Source: Aliivibrio fischeri ATCC 7744 = JCM 18803 = DSM 507 | GTDB taxonomy: Bacteria; Pseudomonadota; Gammaproteobacteria; Enterobacterales; Vibrionaceae | DNA length: 64,000 nt | Assembly (NCBI RefSeq): GCF_023983475.1 | Contig: NZ_CP092712.1 | Span: forward strand, 2,170,001-2,234,000 | Direction of reading: 5' to 3' | Shown: positions 16,457 to 27,910 of the stretch, one piece after another | How positions within the stretch are numbered: position 1 is the stretch's first letter | How the letters are laid out: each line of letters opens with the position of its first letter | The notes under the pieces: model-generated | Database searches by the model: none | What the model was told of the DNA's origin: nothing | Seen by the model: the letters and a program-made list of their open reading frames with translations, nothing else | Made by a program: the position numbers and the translations under genes

Positions 16457-16500
16457 TTATTTATTGGCTTTAAGTTGGCCGCCGAAAGCAATAAATAAAT
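16457..16500 (-). promoter_or_regulatory. Leader hairpin of porin copy A with conserved loop
   Basis: Stem of about 10 bp (TTATTTATTG with its complement) plus 4 bp (CTTT/AAAG) separated by a one-base bulge, closing the 13-nt loop AAGTTGGCCGCCG at 16472-16484. In the transcript the loop reads CGGCGGCCAACTT. It lies 38 nt before the start codon. The loop differs at one position from that of copy B while the stem sequences are unrelated, which is the signature of a conserved RNA structure. Confidence 0.65.
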
Positions 16501-16902
16501 CTCCTCATTCACACAATTTTTAAATCAGAAAAGGAAAATTCAAAAATTGTAATTACCTTATATTTTTTCCTGCATACACTCCGTGCATCCATGGAATAAA
16601 GACTAAACTTTCATAAAAAAACATAAAACAAAAACTTAATTTCCAATAAAAAAAATATGAGCGAGTGCAAACTTCTTTCGTGTTAGTGATTAAGATCAAA
16701 TTAAATAGATCAAAAAACATAAAAAACAGCGTTAAATATATAAAACAGTAAGTTATAAATATAAAAAAATACTCAATGCGACAGAGATCTCTATATTTTG
16801 AAAAGCAAAGAAAAAACAACTTTAATTTATAGACATAGATAAACCATTAATAATTCGCTTTCAATAAATGGCAAATAACTTAATATTTTGACAAATAAAA
16901 AA
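16501..16902. other. AT-rich region upstream of porin copy A
   Basis: About 400 bp without a credible gene. The frame at 16553-16819 is a run of Phe/Tyr/Ile from AT-rich DNA. It shares the ATAAAAAAACATAAAACAAA-like block (about 16609-16632) with the region upstream of copy B and contains a CRP-like site at 16685-16700. Confidence 0.5.
16685..16700. promoter_or_regulatory. CRP-like site upstream of porin copy A
   Basis: AGTGATTAAGATCAAA matches the CRP consensus TGTGA-N6-TCACA at 4 of 5 bases in each half. It lies about 265 bp before the start codon, which would require a long leader. Catabolite control of a sugar porin would make sense. Weak evidence. Confidence 0.35.
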
Positions 16903-16927
16903 AGGAGCCATATAAGGCTCCTTTTTA
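16901..16927. terminator. Terminator after ligA
   Basis: Stem AAAGGAGCC / GGCTCCTTT with a 6-nt loop and A/T runs on both sides, 20 bp after the ligA stop codon. Probably active in both directions. Confidence 0.85.
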
Positions 16928-16946
16928 ATAACTAAAATTATTAGTC

Positions 16947-18956
<2,010 letters not shown>

Positions 18957-18985
18957 TCATCAACTTCTTTTTCGGTTATTCTTAA

Positions 18986-19016
18986 AATAAAAAAAAGGCT
19001 CATGATGAGCCTTTCT
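18986..19016. terminator. Terminator between zipA and ligA
   Basis: Perfect palindrome AAAGGCTCATGATGAGCCTTT with an A-run before it (T-run on the minus strand), 30 bp after zipA. It should end zipA transcripts, so ligA probably has its own promoter or depends on read-through. Confidence 0.8.
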
Positions 19017-19044
19017 CATTAGTTCTAATTCTATAGCAGATAGA

Positions 19045-20052
<1,008 letters not shown>

Positions 20053-20285
20053 CGTTAACTCTCTGCTCTTCTGCTTTATTGAGCTTTCTCTTAAATAAAA
20101 AATAAGAAAGCTTATATCAACTATCATATGAATGTAGTTTAGTTATTATCACTAATCTACCACTACTTTCCTGTAATGTACCAAATAATAACCCTATTGT
20201 TGAATAACAAAATGAAAGTGGTGACATAAATCTTACATTTGAACTGTTTAGTGGAACTTTATTTGCTCATATTTCATTTATTTGT

Positions 20286-20298
20286 CTCAAATTTTGAG
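20286..20298. promoter_or_regulatory. Palindrome CTCAAA-T-TTTGAG upstream of cysZ
   Basis: A perfect 6-1-6 palindrome next to a TATAGT -10-like element, 38 bp before the cysZ ATG. A closely related palindrome occurs upstream of cysK. It could be an operator for a LysR-type regulator such as CysB. This is inferred from the shared motif only. Confidence 0.4.
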
Positions 20299-20336
20299 TA
20301 TAGTGAACTCAACATCCACACAGTAAAATACAAATT

Positions 20337-21089
20337 ATGAATTCGTTTAAACAATCTCAATCTGGGGTTCAATACTTTTTAAAAGGCATTTCATTAGCAA
20401 TGACACCAGGCTTGCGTCGATTTGTTTTTATCCCTTTATTGATTAATTTCTTATTGCTTGGTGGCTCTTTTATTTACTTATTTAATCAAATTGGTAGTTG
20501 GATTGACCAAATTCTAGCTCAGATTCCAAGTTGGTTAGATTGGTTATCTTATTTATTGTGGCCTTTAATTGTCATCAGTATATTGGCCGTCTTCTCATAC
20601 TTCTTTAGTACATTAGCGAACTGGATTGCCGCTCCTTTTAATGGATTACTTGCTGAACACCTTGAAGCTAAATTGACAGGTCAACCTGCACCAAATGGCG
20701 GAATACTAGATGCTGTGAAGGACTTACCTCGTATCTTCAAGCGTGAATGGCAAAAATTGAAATACTATATACCTAAAGCATTAGGTCTATTTATTCTCTT
20801 TTTTATCCCTGCAATAGGTCAAAGTATTGCACCTGTTTTATGGTTTTTATTTACCGCTTGGATGATGGCTATTCAATATTGTGATTATCCATTTGATAAC
20901 CACAAGGTGCCTTTTGAAACAATGAGAGATGAGCTAAAAACAAAACGTGGCAAATGCTTATCCTTTGGCTCTCTTGTAACACTTTTTACCATGACGCCAA
21001 TCCTAAACCTATTTGTTATGCCAATCGCAGTTTGTGGGGCAACCGCTATGTGGGTTGATGTTTACCGTGATACACATAAAAACCGTTAA
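20337..21089 (+). CDS. cysZ: Sulfate transporter CysZ
   Basis: 250 residues, inner-membrane protein of the CysZ/EI24 family that brings sulfate into the cell for cysteine synthesis. Several membrane segments are visible ([60 protein letters not shown]). The start [20 protein letters not shown] is typical. It lies divergent from zipA and upstream of cysK, the same grouping as in E. coli. The ribosome-binding site is weak. Confidence 0.95.
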   Translation: MNSFKQSQSGVQYFLKGISLAMTPGLRRFVFIPLLINFLLLGGSFIYLFNQIGSWIDQILAQIPSWLDWLSYLLWPLIVISILAVFSYFFSTLANWIAAPFNGLLAEHLEAKLTGQPAPNGGILDAVKDLPRIFKREWQKLKYYIPKALGLFILFFIPAIGQSIAPVLWFLFTAWMMAIQYCDYPFDNHKVPFETMRDELKTKRGKCLSFGSLVTLFTMTPILNLFVMPIAVCGATAMWVDVYRDTHKNR

Positions 21090-21150
21090 TCCATAACTTA
21101 TAACCTTTTGATCCTTTCTCATTTTAGAAACTCTTCGTATTCTAGTTGTG

Positions 21151-21169
21151 TTGAGTTACTCAAATTGAG
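21151..21169. promoter_or_regulatory. Overlapping TTGAG/CTCAA palindromes upstream of cysK
   Basis: TTGAG-TTA-CTCAA followed with overlap by CTCAA-A-TTGAG, 50 bp before the cysK start and upstream of a TATAAT element at 21184-21189. The same half-sites form the palindrome before cysZ. Possible binding site of a shared sulfur regulator. Confidence 0.4.
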
Positions 21170-21219
21170 TTAAAAATAATTTATATAATCACGCTGACCG
21201 TGAAATGAAGGAACAGATC

Positions 21220-22188
21220 ATGACAAAGATTTACGAAGATAATTCTCAAACTATTGGTAATACCCCACTTGTTCGCCTAAATCGCGTAAGTAAAGGTAAC
21301 GTTTTAGCCAAAGTAGAAGCACGTAACCCTAGCTTTAGTGTTAAATGTCGTATTGGCGCAAACATGATTTGGGAAGCTGAAAAAGCGGGCACATTAAAAG
21401 AAGGCATTGAATTAGTTGAACCAACATCAGGTAACACAGGTATTGCTCTTGCTTTCGTAGCTGCCGCACGTGGTTATAAACTAACACTAACAATGCCTGC
21501 CTCAATGAGCCTTGAGCGTCGTAAGCTACTTAAAGCATTAGGGGCTAACCTTGTATTAACAGAAGCACCTAAAGGAATGGGTGGTGCCATTGCTAAAGCA
21601 GAAGAAATTGTTGCAAGCGATCCAAGTAAGTACCTACTACTTCAACAATTTAATAACCCAGCAAACCCTGCTATTCATGAAAAAACAACTGGTCCAGAGA
21701 TCTGGGAAGCGACTGAAGGCAATGTTGACGTATTCGTCGCTGGTGTTGGTACTGGCGGTACATTAACAGGTACAAGTCGTTACCTAAAACACACTCAAAA
21801 TAAAGCCGTTCTGTCTGTGGCAGTAGAGCCTGCTGAGTCACCGGTAATCGCTCAAGCGTTAGCTGGTGAAGAGATCAAACCGGCACCTCATAAGATCCAA
21901 GGTATTGGTGCTGGCTTCATTCCTGGTAACCTAGATCTGACACTAATTGACCGTGTTGAAGCAGTCACATCTGAAGATGCTATTGAAATGGCACGTCGAT
22001 TAATGGAAGAAGAAGGGATTCTTGCTGGTATTTCTTCTGGTGCCGCAGTAGTTGCAGCTAATCGTATCGCGGAGCTACCTGAATTTGCTGATAAACAAAT
22101 TGTTGTTGTGTTACCAAGCTCTGGTGAGCGTTACTTAAGTACAGCATTATTTGCAGGCTTGTTTACTGAACAAGAAAATGAGCAATAA
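21220..22188 (+). CDS. cysK: Cysteine synthase A CysK (O-acetylserine sulfhydrylase)
   Basis: 322 residues from the ATG at 21220 ([20 protein letters not shown]), preceded by AAGGA; the ATG at 21205 adds five residues and has no ribosome-binding site. PLP-dependent enzyme that makes cysteine from O-acetylserine and sulfide. The PLP lysine is K42 in [14 protein letters not shown]; the substrate-binding loop TSGNTG follows at about 68-74, and the phosphate loop [10 protein letters not shown] at about 176-185. It ends at a strong terminator. Confidence 0.98.
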   Translation: MTKIYEDNSQTIGNTPLVRLNRVSKGNVLAKVEARNPSFSVKCRIGANMIWEAEKAGTLKEGIELVEPTSGNTGIALAFVAAARGYKLTLTMPASMSLERRKLLKALGANLVLTEAPKGMGGAIAKAEEIVASDPSKYLLLQQFNNPANPAIHEKTTGPEIWEATEGNVDVFVAGVGTGGTLTGTSRYLKHTQNKAVLSVAVEPAESPVIAQALAGEEIKPAPHKIQGIGAGFIPGNLDLTLIDRVEAVTSEDAIEMARRLMEEEGILAGISSGAAVVAANRIAELPEFADKQIVVVLPSSGERYLSTALFAGLFTEQENEQ

Positions 22189-22228
22189 ATTTGTAACATC
22201 TATGTGTTCAAATCAATTTTTTATCCAA

Positions 22229-22253
22229 AAAAGCCCCTTCTGGGGTTTTTTTG
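22229..22253 (+). terminator. Terminator after cysK
   Basis: GCCCC-TTCT-GGGGT stem followed by a T-run of seven, 43 bp after the stop codon. Confidence 0.87.
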
Positions 22254-22301
22254 TTGATTTCATTTCCCTCCTTAGTAATAATCAAGCCACTTTATTTTTA
22301 G

Positions 22302-22318
22302 GTGTAAAATAATTACAC
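22302..22318. promoter_or_regulatory. Palindrome GTGTAA-AATAA-TTACAC upstream of ptsH
   Basis: A perfect 6-5-6 inverted repeat about 190 bp before ptsH, suitable as an operator for a dimeric regulator. It does not match CRP or FruR consensus sites well. Which protein binds it is unknown. Confidence 0.4.
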
Positions 22319-22384
22319 TCGAATACAAAGTAACAATTTTGAACTAGCTTAATATTACAAAATAAGAAAGAATGTATAAATTAC

Positions 22385-22471
22385 TGTCGTTAACTAATTT
22401 CGTTGAAGATAGATTGTTTCTAGGTCTATGATGTGCGAAAGTACGTGCGCAAACCGAATTGGTTAACGACA
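22385..22471 (+). promoter_or_regulatory. Long-stem leader hairpin upstream of ptsH
   Basis: Arms at 22385-22402 (TGTCGTTAACTAATTTCG) and 22455-22471 (CGAATTGGTTAACGACA) pair over 17 bp with one bulged base and one G-U pair if transcribed. The 52-nt apical region includes a short TGCG/CGCA stem. The structure ends 37 nt before the ptsH start. It has no U-run, so it is not an intrinsic terminator. The rest of the 22189-22508 gap holds the cysK terminator and probable promoter sequence. Confidence 0.6.
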
Positions 22472-22508
22472 CTAATTTCAACATAAAATATAAATCGGGG
22501 TATACACA

Positions 22509-22766
22509 ATGTATTCACAAGACGTAGTAATCACTGCAGAAAATGGCCTTCACACTCGTCCAGCGGCTCAGTTCGTTAAAGAAGCAAAAGGTTTTGATGC
22601 AAAAATCACTGTTACTTCTAACGGTAAAAGTGCAAGTGCTACTAGCCTTTTCAAACTACAAACTTTAGGTCTAACTAAAGGTACTAACGTAACTATCTCT
22701 GCTGAAGGCGCACAAGAGAAAGAAGCTGTAGACCACCTAGTTAAACTAATGGACGAGCTGCACTAA
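22509..22766 (+). CDS. ptsH: Phosphocarrier protein HPr
   Basis: 85 residues, the usual HPr size. It passes phosphate from enzyme I to the sugar-specific EII complexes in the cytoplasm. The active-site histidine is H15 in [13 protein letters not shown], and the regulatory-serine region contains S46 in [15 protein letters not shown]. First gene of ptsH-ptsI-crr, preceded by CGGGG as ribosome-binding site and by a long structured leader. Confidence 0.98.
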   Translation: MYSQDVVITAENGLHTRPAAQFVKEAKGFDAKITVTSNGKSASATSLFKLQTLGLTKGTNVTISAEGAQEKEAVDHLVKLMDELH

Positions 22767-22821
22767 TCAGCTTTTCTTTATTATTTTCATTCTCTAATTT
22801 GATCAATTTTAAGGTAAAGCT

Positions 22822-24546
22822 ATGATTTCTGGCATTCTAGCATCTCCAGGTATTGCTTTCGGTAAAGCACTACTACTTCAGGAAGATGAAATTGTCCTAA
22901 ACAAAACTCCAATCTCTGATTCTCAAGTAGAAACAGAAGTTCAACGTTTCTTTGATGCTCGTAATAAGTCTTCTGAGCAATTAGAAGCTATCAAAGCAAA
23001 AGCGCTAGCAACTTTCGGCGAAGAAAAAGAAGCTATTTTTGAGGGGCACATTATGCTTCTTGAAGATGAAGAGCTAGAAGAAGAAATCTTAGCCCTTATT
23101 AAAGATGATAAAATGGCTGCAGACTTTGCTATTCACTCTGTAATTGAAGAGCAAGCGTGTGCACTAGAGTCATTAGATGATGATTATCTAAAAGAGCGTG
23201 CTACAGATATCCGCGATATCGGTAGCCGCTTTGTTAAAAACGCACTAGGCATCAACATTGTTTCACTAAGTGACATCAATGAAAAAGTAATCCTAGTTGC
23301 TAACGACCTTACTCCTTCTGAAACAGCACAAATCAACCTAGACTACGTTCTTGGTTTTGCTTGTGACATCGGTGGTCGTACATCTCATACATCTATCATG
23401 GCGCGTTCTCTTGAGCTTCCTGCTATCGTTGGTACTAACGATATCACTAAGCAAGTGAAAAATGGCGACATGCTAATTCTTGATGCGGTTAACAACAAAA
23501 TTGTTATCAACCCATCAGAAGCTGAACTAACTGAATCTAAAAAAATCCGTGACGACTTAGTTGCAGAAAAAGAAGAGTTAGCAAAACTTAAAGACCTACC
23601 AGCTATCACTCTAGATGGTCACCAAGTAGAAGTTTGCGGTAACATCGGTACAGTTAAAGACTGTGACGGTATCATTCGTAACGGTGGTGAAGGTGTTGGT
23701 CTATATCGTACAGAATTCCTATTCATGGATCGTGATGCACTTCCTACTGAAGAAGAGCAATATGTTGCTTACAAAGAAGTAGCAGAAGCGATGCATGGTG
23801 AGCCAGTGATCATCCGTACTATGGATATCGGTGGTGATAAAGATCTACCATACATGGATCTTCCAGAAGAAATGAACCCGTTCCTAGGTTGGCGTGCGGT
23901 TCGTATCAGCTTAGACCGTCGTGAAATCCTACGTGACCAATTACGTGGTATTCTACGTGCATCAGCACACGGTAAGCTACGCATCATGTTCCCAATGATC
24001 ATTTCTGTTGAAGAGATCCGTGAACTGAAGAAAGCAATTGAAGAATACAAAGCAGAACTTCGTGCTGAAGGTCATGCATTTGACGAAAGCATCGAGATCG
24101 GTGTAATGGTTGAAACTCCTGCAGCAGCAGCGATTGCACACCACTTAGCTAAAGAAGTGAGCTTCTTCTCTATCGGTACTAACGACTTAACACAATATAC
24201 TCTTGCTGTTGACCGTGGTAACGAAATGATTTCTCACCTATACAACCCTCTATCTCCAGCGGTTCTGCTTGTAATCAAGCAAGTAATCGATGCTTCTCAT
24301 AAAGAAGGCAAATGGACTGGTATGTGTGGTGAGCTAGCAGGTGATGAGCGTGCAAGCCTACTTCTTCTAGGTATGGGCTTAGATGAGTTCAGCATGAGCG
24401 GTATTTCAATTCCTCGCGTTAAGAAAATTGTTCGTAACGCAACGTTTGCAGATGTTAAGAAGATGGCTGATGAAGCTCTTCAAATGCCTACTGCAGCAGA
24501 AATTGAAGCACATGTTGAAAAATTTATCGCAGAAAATACTAAGTAA
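22822..24546 (+). CDS. ptsI: PTS enzyme I (phosphoenolpyruvate-protein phosphotransferase)
   Basis: 574 residues, full length. It takes phosphate from phosphoenolpyruvate and gives it to HPr. The phosphorylated histidine is H189 in [13 protein letters not shown]; the PEP-binding barrel contains [16 protein letters not shown] at about 290-305 and [20 protein letters not shown] at about 450-470, and the catalytic cysteine lies in [11 protein letters not shown] near residue 500. It is 55 bp after ptsH in the same transcript. Confidence 0.98.
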   Translation: MISGILASPGIAFGKALLLQEDEIVLNKTPISDSQVETEVQRFFDARNKSSEQLEAIKAKALATFGEEKEAIFEGHIMLLEDEELEEEILALIKDDKMAADFAIHSVIEEQACALESLDDDYLKERATDIRDIGSRFVKNALGINIVSLSDINEKVILVANDLTPSETAQINLDYVLGFACDIGGRTSHTSIMARSLELPAIVGTNDITKQVKNGDMLILDAVNNKIVINPSEAELTESKKIRDDLVAEKEELAKLKDLPAITLDGHQVEVCGNIGTVKDCDGIIRNGGEGVGLYRTEFLFMDRDALPTEEEQYVAYKEVAEAMHGEPVIIRTMDIGGDKDLPYMDLPEEMNPFLGWRAVRISLDRREILRDQLRGILRASAHGKLRIMFPMIISVEEIRELKKAIEEYKAELRAEGHAFDESIEIGVMVETPAAAAIAHHLAKEVSFFSIGTNDLTQYTLAVDRGNEMISHLYNPLSPAVLLVIKQVIDASHKEGKWTGMCGELAGDERASLLLLGMGLDEFSMSGISIPRVKKIVRNATFADVKKMADEALQMPTAAEIEAHVEKFIAENTK

Positions 24547-24570
24547 TAGTATAGTTGCAAAGAATTAAAT

Positions 24571-24594
24571 ATAGCCACTAAGTTTAGTGGCTAT
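24571..24594 (+). terminator. Hairpin between ptsI and crr
   Basis: TAGCCACTAA-GT-TTAGTGGCTA followed by TTTAATA. The stem is strong but the U-run is short, so partial termination or an RNA processing site that lets crr be tuned separately is likely. Confidence 0.65.
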
Positions 24595-24621
24595 TTAATA
24601 TAAACTTTAGGGAGCTACACA

Positions 24622-25131
24622 ATGGGTCTGTTTGACAAAATTAAAAGCGCATTTTCTTCTGAAAGCGCTGACGCTGGTGCAATCGACATCATCGCACCTC
24701 TTTCTGGTGAAATTGTAAACATCGAAGATGTGCCAGACGTAGTGTTCGCTGAAAAAATCGTTGGTGACGGTATTGCTATCAAACCTGCTGGTAACAAAAT
24801 GGTTGCTCCAGTAAACGGTACAATCGGTAAAATCTTTGAAACTAACCACGCTTTCTCTATCGAATCTAACGACGGCATCGAGCTTTTCGTTCACTTCGGT
24901 ATTGATACAGTTGAACTTAAAGGCGAAGGCTTCACTCGTATCGCTGAAGAAGGTCAAGAAGTTAAAGCTGGTGACACTATCATCGAATTCGATCTAGCAG
25001 TTCTTGAAGAAAAAGCTAAATCAACGCTTACTCCAGTTGTTATCTCTAACATGGACGAAATCAAAGAGCTTACTAAGCTTTCTGGTGCTGTTACTGTTGG
25101 TGAATCTCCAGTTCTTAAAGTAACTAAGTAA
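24622..25131 (+). CDS. crr: PTS glucose-specific EIIA component Crr
   Basis: 169 residues, the normal size of free EIIA-Glc. It receives phosphate from HPr, phosphorylates the membrane EIIBC of glucose-type transporters and controls adenylate cyclase and inducer exclusion. The two active-site histidines are H76 ([10 protein letters not shown]) and H91 ([11 protein letters not shown]), numbered with Met1. An AGGGAG ribosome-binding site precedes the start. The operon ends at a very strong terminator. Confidence 0.98.
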   Translation: MGLFDKIKSAFSSESADAGAIDIIAPLSGEIVNIEDVPDVVFAEKIVGDGIAIKPAGNKMVAPVNGTIGKIFETNHAFSIESNDGIELFVHFGIDTVELKGEGFTRIAEEGQEVKAGDTIIEFDLAVLEEKAKSTLTPVVISNMDEIKELTKLSGAVTVGESPVLKVTK

Positions 25132-25162
25132 TCGTTAATAGATAACTTTAGTTAATTAAAGA

Positions 25163-25205
25163 CAAAAAAAGGCCGCTGTTTTCTAAAGATAACAGCGGCC
25201 TTTTT
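25163..25205. terminator. Strong terminator after crr
   Basis: Stem GGCCGCTGTT / AACAGCGGCC with a 10-nt loop, flanked by an A-run and a T-run, 30 bp after the crr stop. Confidence 0.92.
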
Positions 25206-25269
25206 GTATCTATTCGGCTAATGATAGTAAGTACCATTAACGTCAACAGTACTTACTTTAACCCATAAT

Positions 25270-26175
25270 TTATTTAACCGTCAGCTCTGCAAACATCTCT
25301 TGTGATGGAGCAAAGAAATAGCCGCCAGTTACTGCATCTGTAAAACGTAATAGTTGATCAGTTTTTCCATCAACTTCTCCGTACATGCTATCAAGCATTA
25401 CTTGGAAATTATGAACTGTTTTACAGTAAGCGATAAACAGTAAGCCATGATCACCAGAAACCGAGCCGTAAGGCAAGCTGTGGCGTAAAATCTTCACACC
25501 CTTACCGTTTTCCTTAATATCAACGCGACCTACGTGTGAGGCTGCTGGAACATCATCTAACTCGATTGAATCTGGTTTCGTACGACCAATAACCTTTTCT
25601 TGTGCAGAAACAGATAAACGATTCCATGCTGGTAATTTATGTACGAAGCGCTGGCACATCATGTAACTACCACCAGCAAACTCACCATCAGCAATCAATG
25701 CAACTTCAGCACGAGCTTCATTTTTTGGATTTTCTGTACCATCAACGAAATCCGTCATATCACGTGAGTCAAGGAAACGAAAACCCGATACTTCTTCTTT
25801 AATTTCTACATGCTCAGAAATCACATTCATTAATTTACGTAAAATATAAAAATGTAAATCATGACGATTTGAGTGAAGGTGAATTAATACATCACCATGC
25901 GTTGCAGGGGCAATAATATCGCCTTTTCCTAATTGCTTAAATTTAGCCAATTCAGAAGGCATAGGTGCAGATAACGTTGACCAGAATTCAGCACCAAAAG
26001 AAACTGCGCTACTTAAGTTCGCGTCTGGCTGATTTTCATTTAATTCAATGATCAAAGCGGGAAGCGTTTGCAGCTGTTCCAATACAAGCTGAGGATTACT
26101 TTTAATATTTAATGTAACGTATAATGCAAATCGATCTGGTTCTGGCAGTAGAGCCGTTTGAGGAGTGTAAGACAT
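25270..26175 (-). CDS. DyP-type heme peroxidase (YfeX-like)
   Basis: 301 residues, similar in length to the cytoplasmic YfeX/DyP class B peroxidases. These use heme and hydrogen peroxide to oxidise dyes or porphyrinogens. The distal GXXDG-type motif is DFVDGTENPKNE at about residues 142-153, and the proximal heme ligand is the histidine in AASHVGRVD near 212. No signal peptide is present. A DUF2919 (YfeZ-like) gene lies upstream on the same strand, recalling the E. coli yfeX-yfeY-yfeZ neighbourhood. Confidence 0.93.
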   Translation of the reverse strand: MSYTPQTALLPEPDRFALYVTLNIKSNPQLVLEQLQTLPALIIELNENQPDANLSSAVSFGAEFWSTLSAPMPSELAKFKQLGKGDIIAPATHGDVLIHLHSNRHDLHFYILRKLMNVISEHVEIKEEVSGFRFLDSRDMTDFVDGTENPKNEARAEVALIADGEFAGGSYMMCQRFVHKLPAWNRLSVSAQEKVIGRTKPDSIELDDVPAASHVGRVDIKENGKGVKILRHSLPYGSVSGDHGLLFIAYCKTVHNFQVMLDSMYGEVDGKTDQLLRFTDAVTGGYFFAPSQEMFAELTVK

Positions 26176-26257
26176 GAACTCAGTTCCTTTCTATTTTGAA
26201 TTAACTGAGTCCATTATATGCAATAAAACATAAGATTGTTTGATAAAAAATAAGAGT

Positions 26258-26650
26258 TTATGAAGAAATTACTTCCACTGAAAGTTTCACTGTTTCATTT
26301 ACTGATGAATCAGAGACCATATATGACTCCTGATTATTTAACTTCGTAATAATCGTTGGTGCACATAGTGTTCTGATCTTACCTTCACCCTCTTCTTCTG
26401 TTACTCGAAAAGCAATTTCTACATTTTCAGCATCAATGTTTTTTAGCTCCGCCCAAGCCTGCACTTGAGATTGCTTATCTATTGAATTGAAAACTAATGT
26501 TTCTTCACCTAAAACAAGAGAAGCCGATGAATTTGTTATGCGTTGTAAATCTGGTCGATTAATCTCAACCCCTAAATCCAATTGCCAATCCGCCATTGCT
26601 AGCGGGCTTAATAACGCACTAAATAATAATGCACCTGTTGATAGATCCAT
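26258..26650 (-). CDS. Exported protein of unknown function
   Basis: 130 residues with a signal peptide (MDLSTGALLFSALLSPLAMA-DW) and a predicted all-beta mature part (QLDLGVEINRPDLQRITNSS, then QVQAWAELKNIDAENVEIAF). It is probably periplasmic. One cysteine (TLCAPTI). A GAGAGGGGG ribosome-binding site precedes the ATG. It lies 16 bp after the DUF2919 gene and is likely cotranscribed with it. I do not recognise the family. Confidence 0.7.
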   Translation of the reverse strand: MDLSTGALLFSALLSPLAMADWQLDLGVEINRPDLQRITNSSASLVLGEETLVFNSIDKQSQVQAWAELKNIDAENVEIAFRVTEEEGEGKIRTLCAPTIITKLNNQESYMVSDSSVNETVKLSVEVISS

Positions 26651-26666
26651 TGTCTGCCCCCTCTCA

Positions 26667-27116
26667 TTAAGTCAGACTAAAGCATATCTTTACTCGTTTA
26701 CTGCGACATAAAAATATAAGAAACCAGCTAAGAAGTAAGATAATCATTGCACTTCCTGGCTGAAACTCTCCTCGATTAACAATAACCGATTGAATTAACA
26801 TTGAAAGGTCAATTAAAACCATCACAATGGTTAGCCACCTGCCTTGCTTCCAAAGAGTCAGCATAAAAGGCCGTGTGGGCTTTTTGAAACTGCTTAGCCA
26901 CATATAAAATAATATAGGTAGACTTAAGCATAAACTCGTATACAAATGCGCATGGCTAGGATAAAACAAGGCTAATAAATCGGTACCTTGCTCACGACTC
27001 GCGCCAGCCATAACAAAAACCACAACAGAACGAATTAAAATCGCCCATCCAAACCACAACCAAAGAGGTGGCTTTAACCACCCATTTTCATCATATGCAT
27101 CAAAAGAATACTGCAT
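26667..27116 (-). CDS. DUF2919 family membrane protein (YfeZ-like)
   Basis: 149 residues with about four membrane segments (LWFGWAILIRSVVVFVMAGA, LYTSLCLSLPILFYMWLSSF, LTIVMVLIDLSMLIQSVIV, AMIILLLSWFLIFLC). The start MQYSFDAYDENGWLKPPLWL is characteristic of DUF2919 as I remember it. Function unknown. It lies upstream of the exported protein and the DyP peroxidase on the same strand. Confidence 0.8.
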   Translation of the reverse strand: MQYSFDAYDENGWLKPPLWLWFGWAILIRSVVVFVMAGASREQGTDLLALFYPSHAHLYTSLCLSLPILFYMWLSSFKKPTRPFMLTLWKQGRWLTIVMVLIDLSMLIQSVIVNRGEFQPGSAMIILLLSWFLIFLCRSKRVKICFSLT

Positions 27117-27320
27117 ATTTCTACCTTAAAATTAACTAACAACCTTCTCAGTAGACTTGTTCAGCTTACTGAAATGTTTAAAAATAACGATTGGATAAAA
27201 TTAAAACTTTGAGCTAGATACACCTCAAAGATCAAAATCTATATTGCCGTCACACTTTGTATCGTTTACCTTTCAGTAATGTGTGAATATAAACTCAAAT
27301 AAAAATAGTTAAGAGCAAAT

Positions 27321-27680
27321 ATGACAAACTACAAAAAAACAAAAGATTCCGTCTCAATCGAGTCTCAACAAGAAGCAATGAAGATAGCTAAAGCTACACA
27401 AAAACCGGCTCAAACAAAAGAGCAAACTAAATTGATTGCACAGGGAATCGAAAAAGGCATTGCTCTTTATAAGAAACAACAGAAGGAAAAGGCAAGAGAA
27501 GCGGATAAGCAAAAGAAAAAAACGCAACGAACCAAGCAAAACAACGTAAAACTGTCCGATATAGAAGATAAACAAGCACAACAAGAATACATTAATAACG
27601 AATCAAACAAAGCGTTACCATGGATCTTACTCGCTGTCAGTTGGGCCGCCTTCATTTATTATACGGTTTTAGGATTTTAA
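27321..27680 (+). CDS. DUF2956 family protein, basic coiled coil with C-terminal membrane anchor
   Basis: 119 residues. The first part contains ESQQEAMKIAKATQKPAQTK and EQTKLIAQGIEKGIALYKKQ, the DUF2956 signature. A highly charged Lys/Gln/Glu stretch follows, and one C-terminal membrane helix (ALPWILLAVSWAAFIYYTVL). No signal peptide, so a tail-anchored inner-membrane protein is likely. Function unknown; found mainly in vibrios and relatives. Confidence 0.85.
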   Translation: MTNYKKTKDSVSIESQQEAMKIAKATQKPAQTKEQTKLIAQGIEKGIALYKKQQKEKAREADKQKKKTQRTKQNNVKLSDIEDKQAQQEYINNESNKALPWILLAVSWAAFIYYTVLGF

Positions 27681-27704
27681 TCCTGCCTCAAATTTCGACA
27701 TATA

Positions 27705-27741
27705 AAAAAAAGAGATGGGCATATCATACCCATCTCTCTAT
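27705..27741. terminator. Bidirectional terminator between DUF2956 gene and nap operon
   Basis: AGAGATGGG / CCCATCTCT stem with a 9-nt loop, A-run before and T-containing sequence after. It ends both convergent transcripts. Confidence 0.8.
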
Positions 27742-27769
27742 TCATCGAGTTGATTCGTAATTTAAACGA

Positions 27770-27901
27770 TTACTCTTTATCTGATTTCAATGACAATAGC
27801 CAAATTGAAAACACAGATACCGCAGCAAAACCGCCTAGAATAATAGCTGGCATCGCAGCGTAACCTAGAGTATGCCAAATCACTGATTCTAATGTACTCA
27901 T
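27770..27901 (-). CDS. Small membrane protein at end of nap operon (TIGR02808/NapE-like)
   Basis: 43 residues from the ATG at 27899-27901, 9 bp after the napC stop: MSTLESVIWHTLGYAAMPAI and a second hydrophobic part with FAAVSVFSIWLLSLKSDKE. It has GGAGATAGC as ribosome-binding region. It resembles the short conserved proteins (TIGR02808, from memory) that accompany nap genes in Vibrio and Shewanella. A single membrane span with a basic C-terminus is expected. Its role in nitrate reduction is not known. Confidence 0.8.
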   Translation of the reverse strand: MSTLESVIWHTLGYAAMPAIILGGFAAVSVFSIWLLSLKSDKE

Positions 27902-27910
27902 GCTATCTCC

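Noticed and set aside
16553-16819. 88-residue ORF on the minus strand upstream of porin copy A
   Set aside because: Low-complexity Phe/Tyr/Ile composition and no ribosome-binding site; explained by AT-rich intergenic DNA.
22302-22318. TyrR box upstream of ptsH
   Set aside because: The palindrome has TGTAA/TTACA halves but a wrong spacing for TyrR, and ptsH is not a TyrR target; kept only as an unassigned palindrome.
24607-24957. 116-residue ORF antisense to crr
   Set aside because: Lies wholly across crr, whose family identity and active-site histidines are certain. It is a shadow frame.
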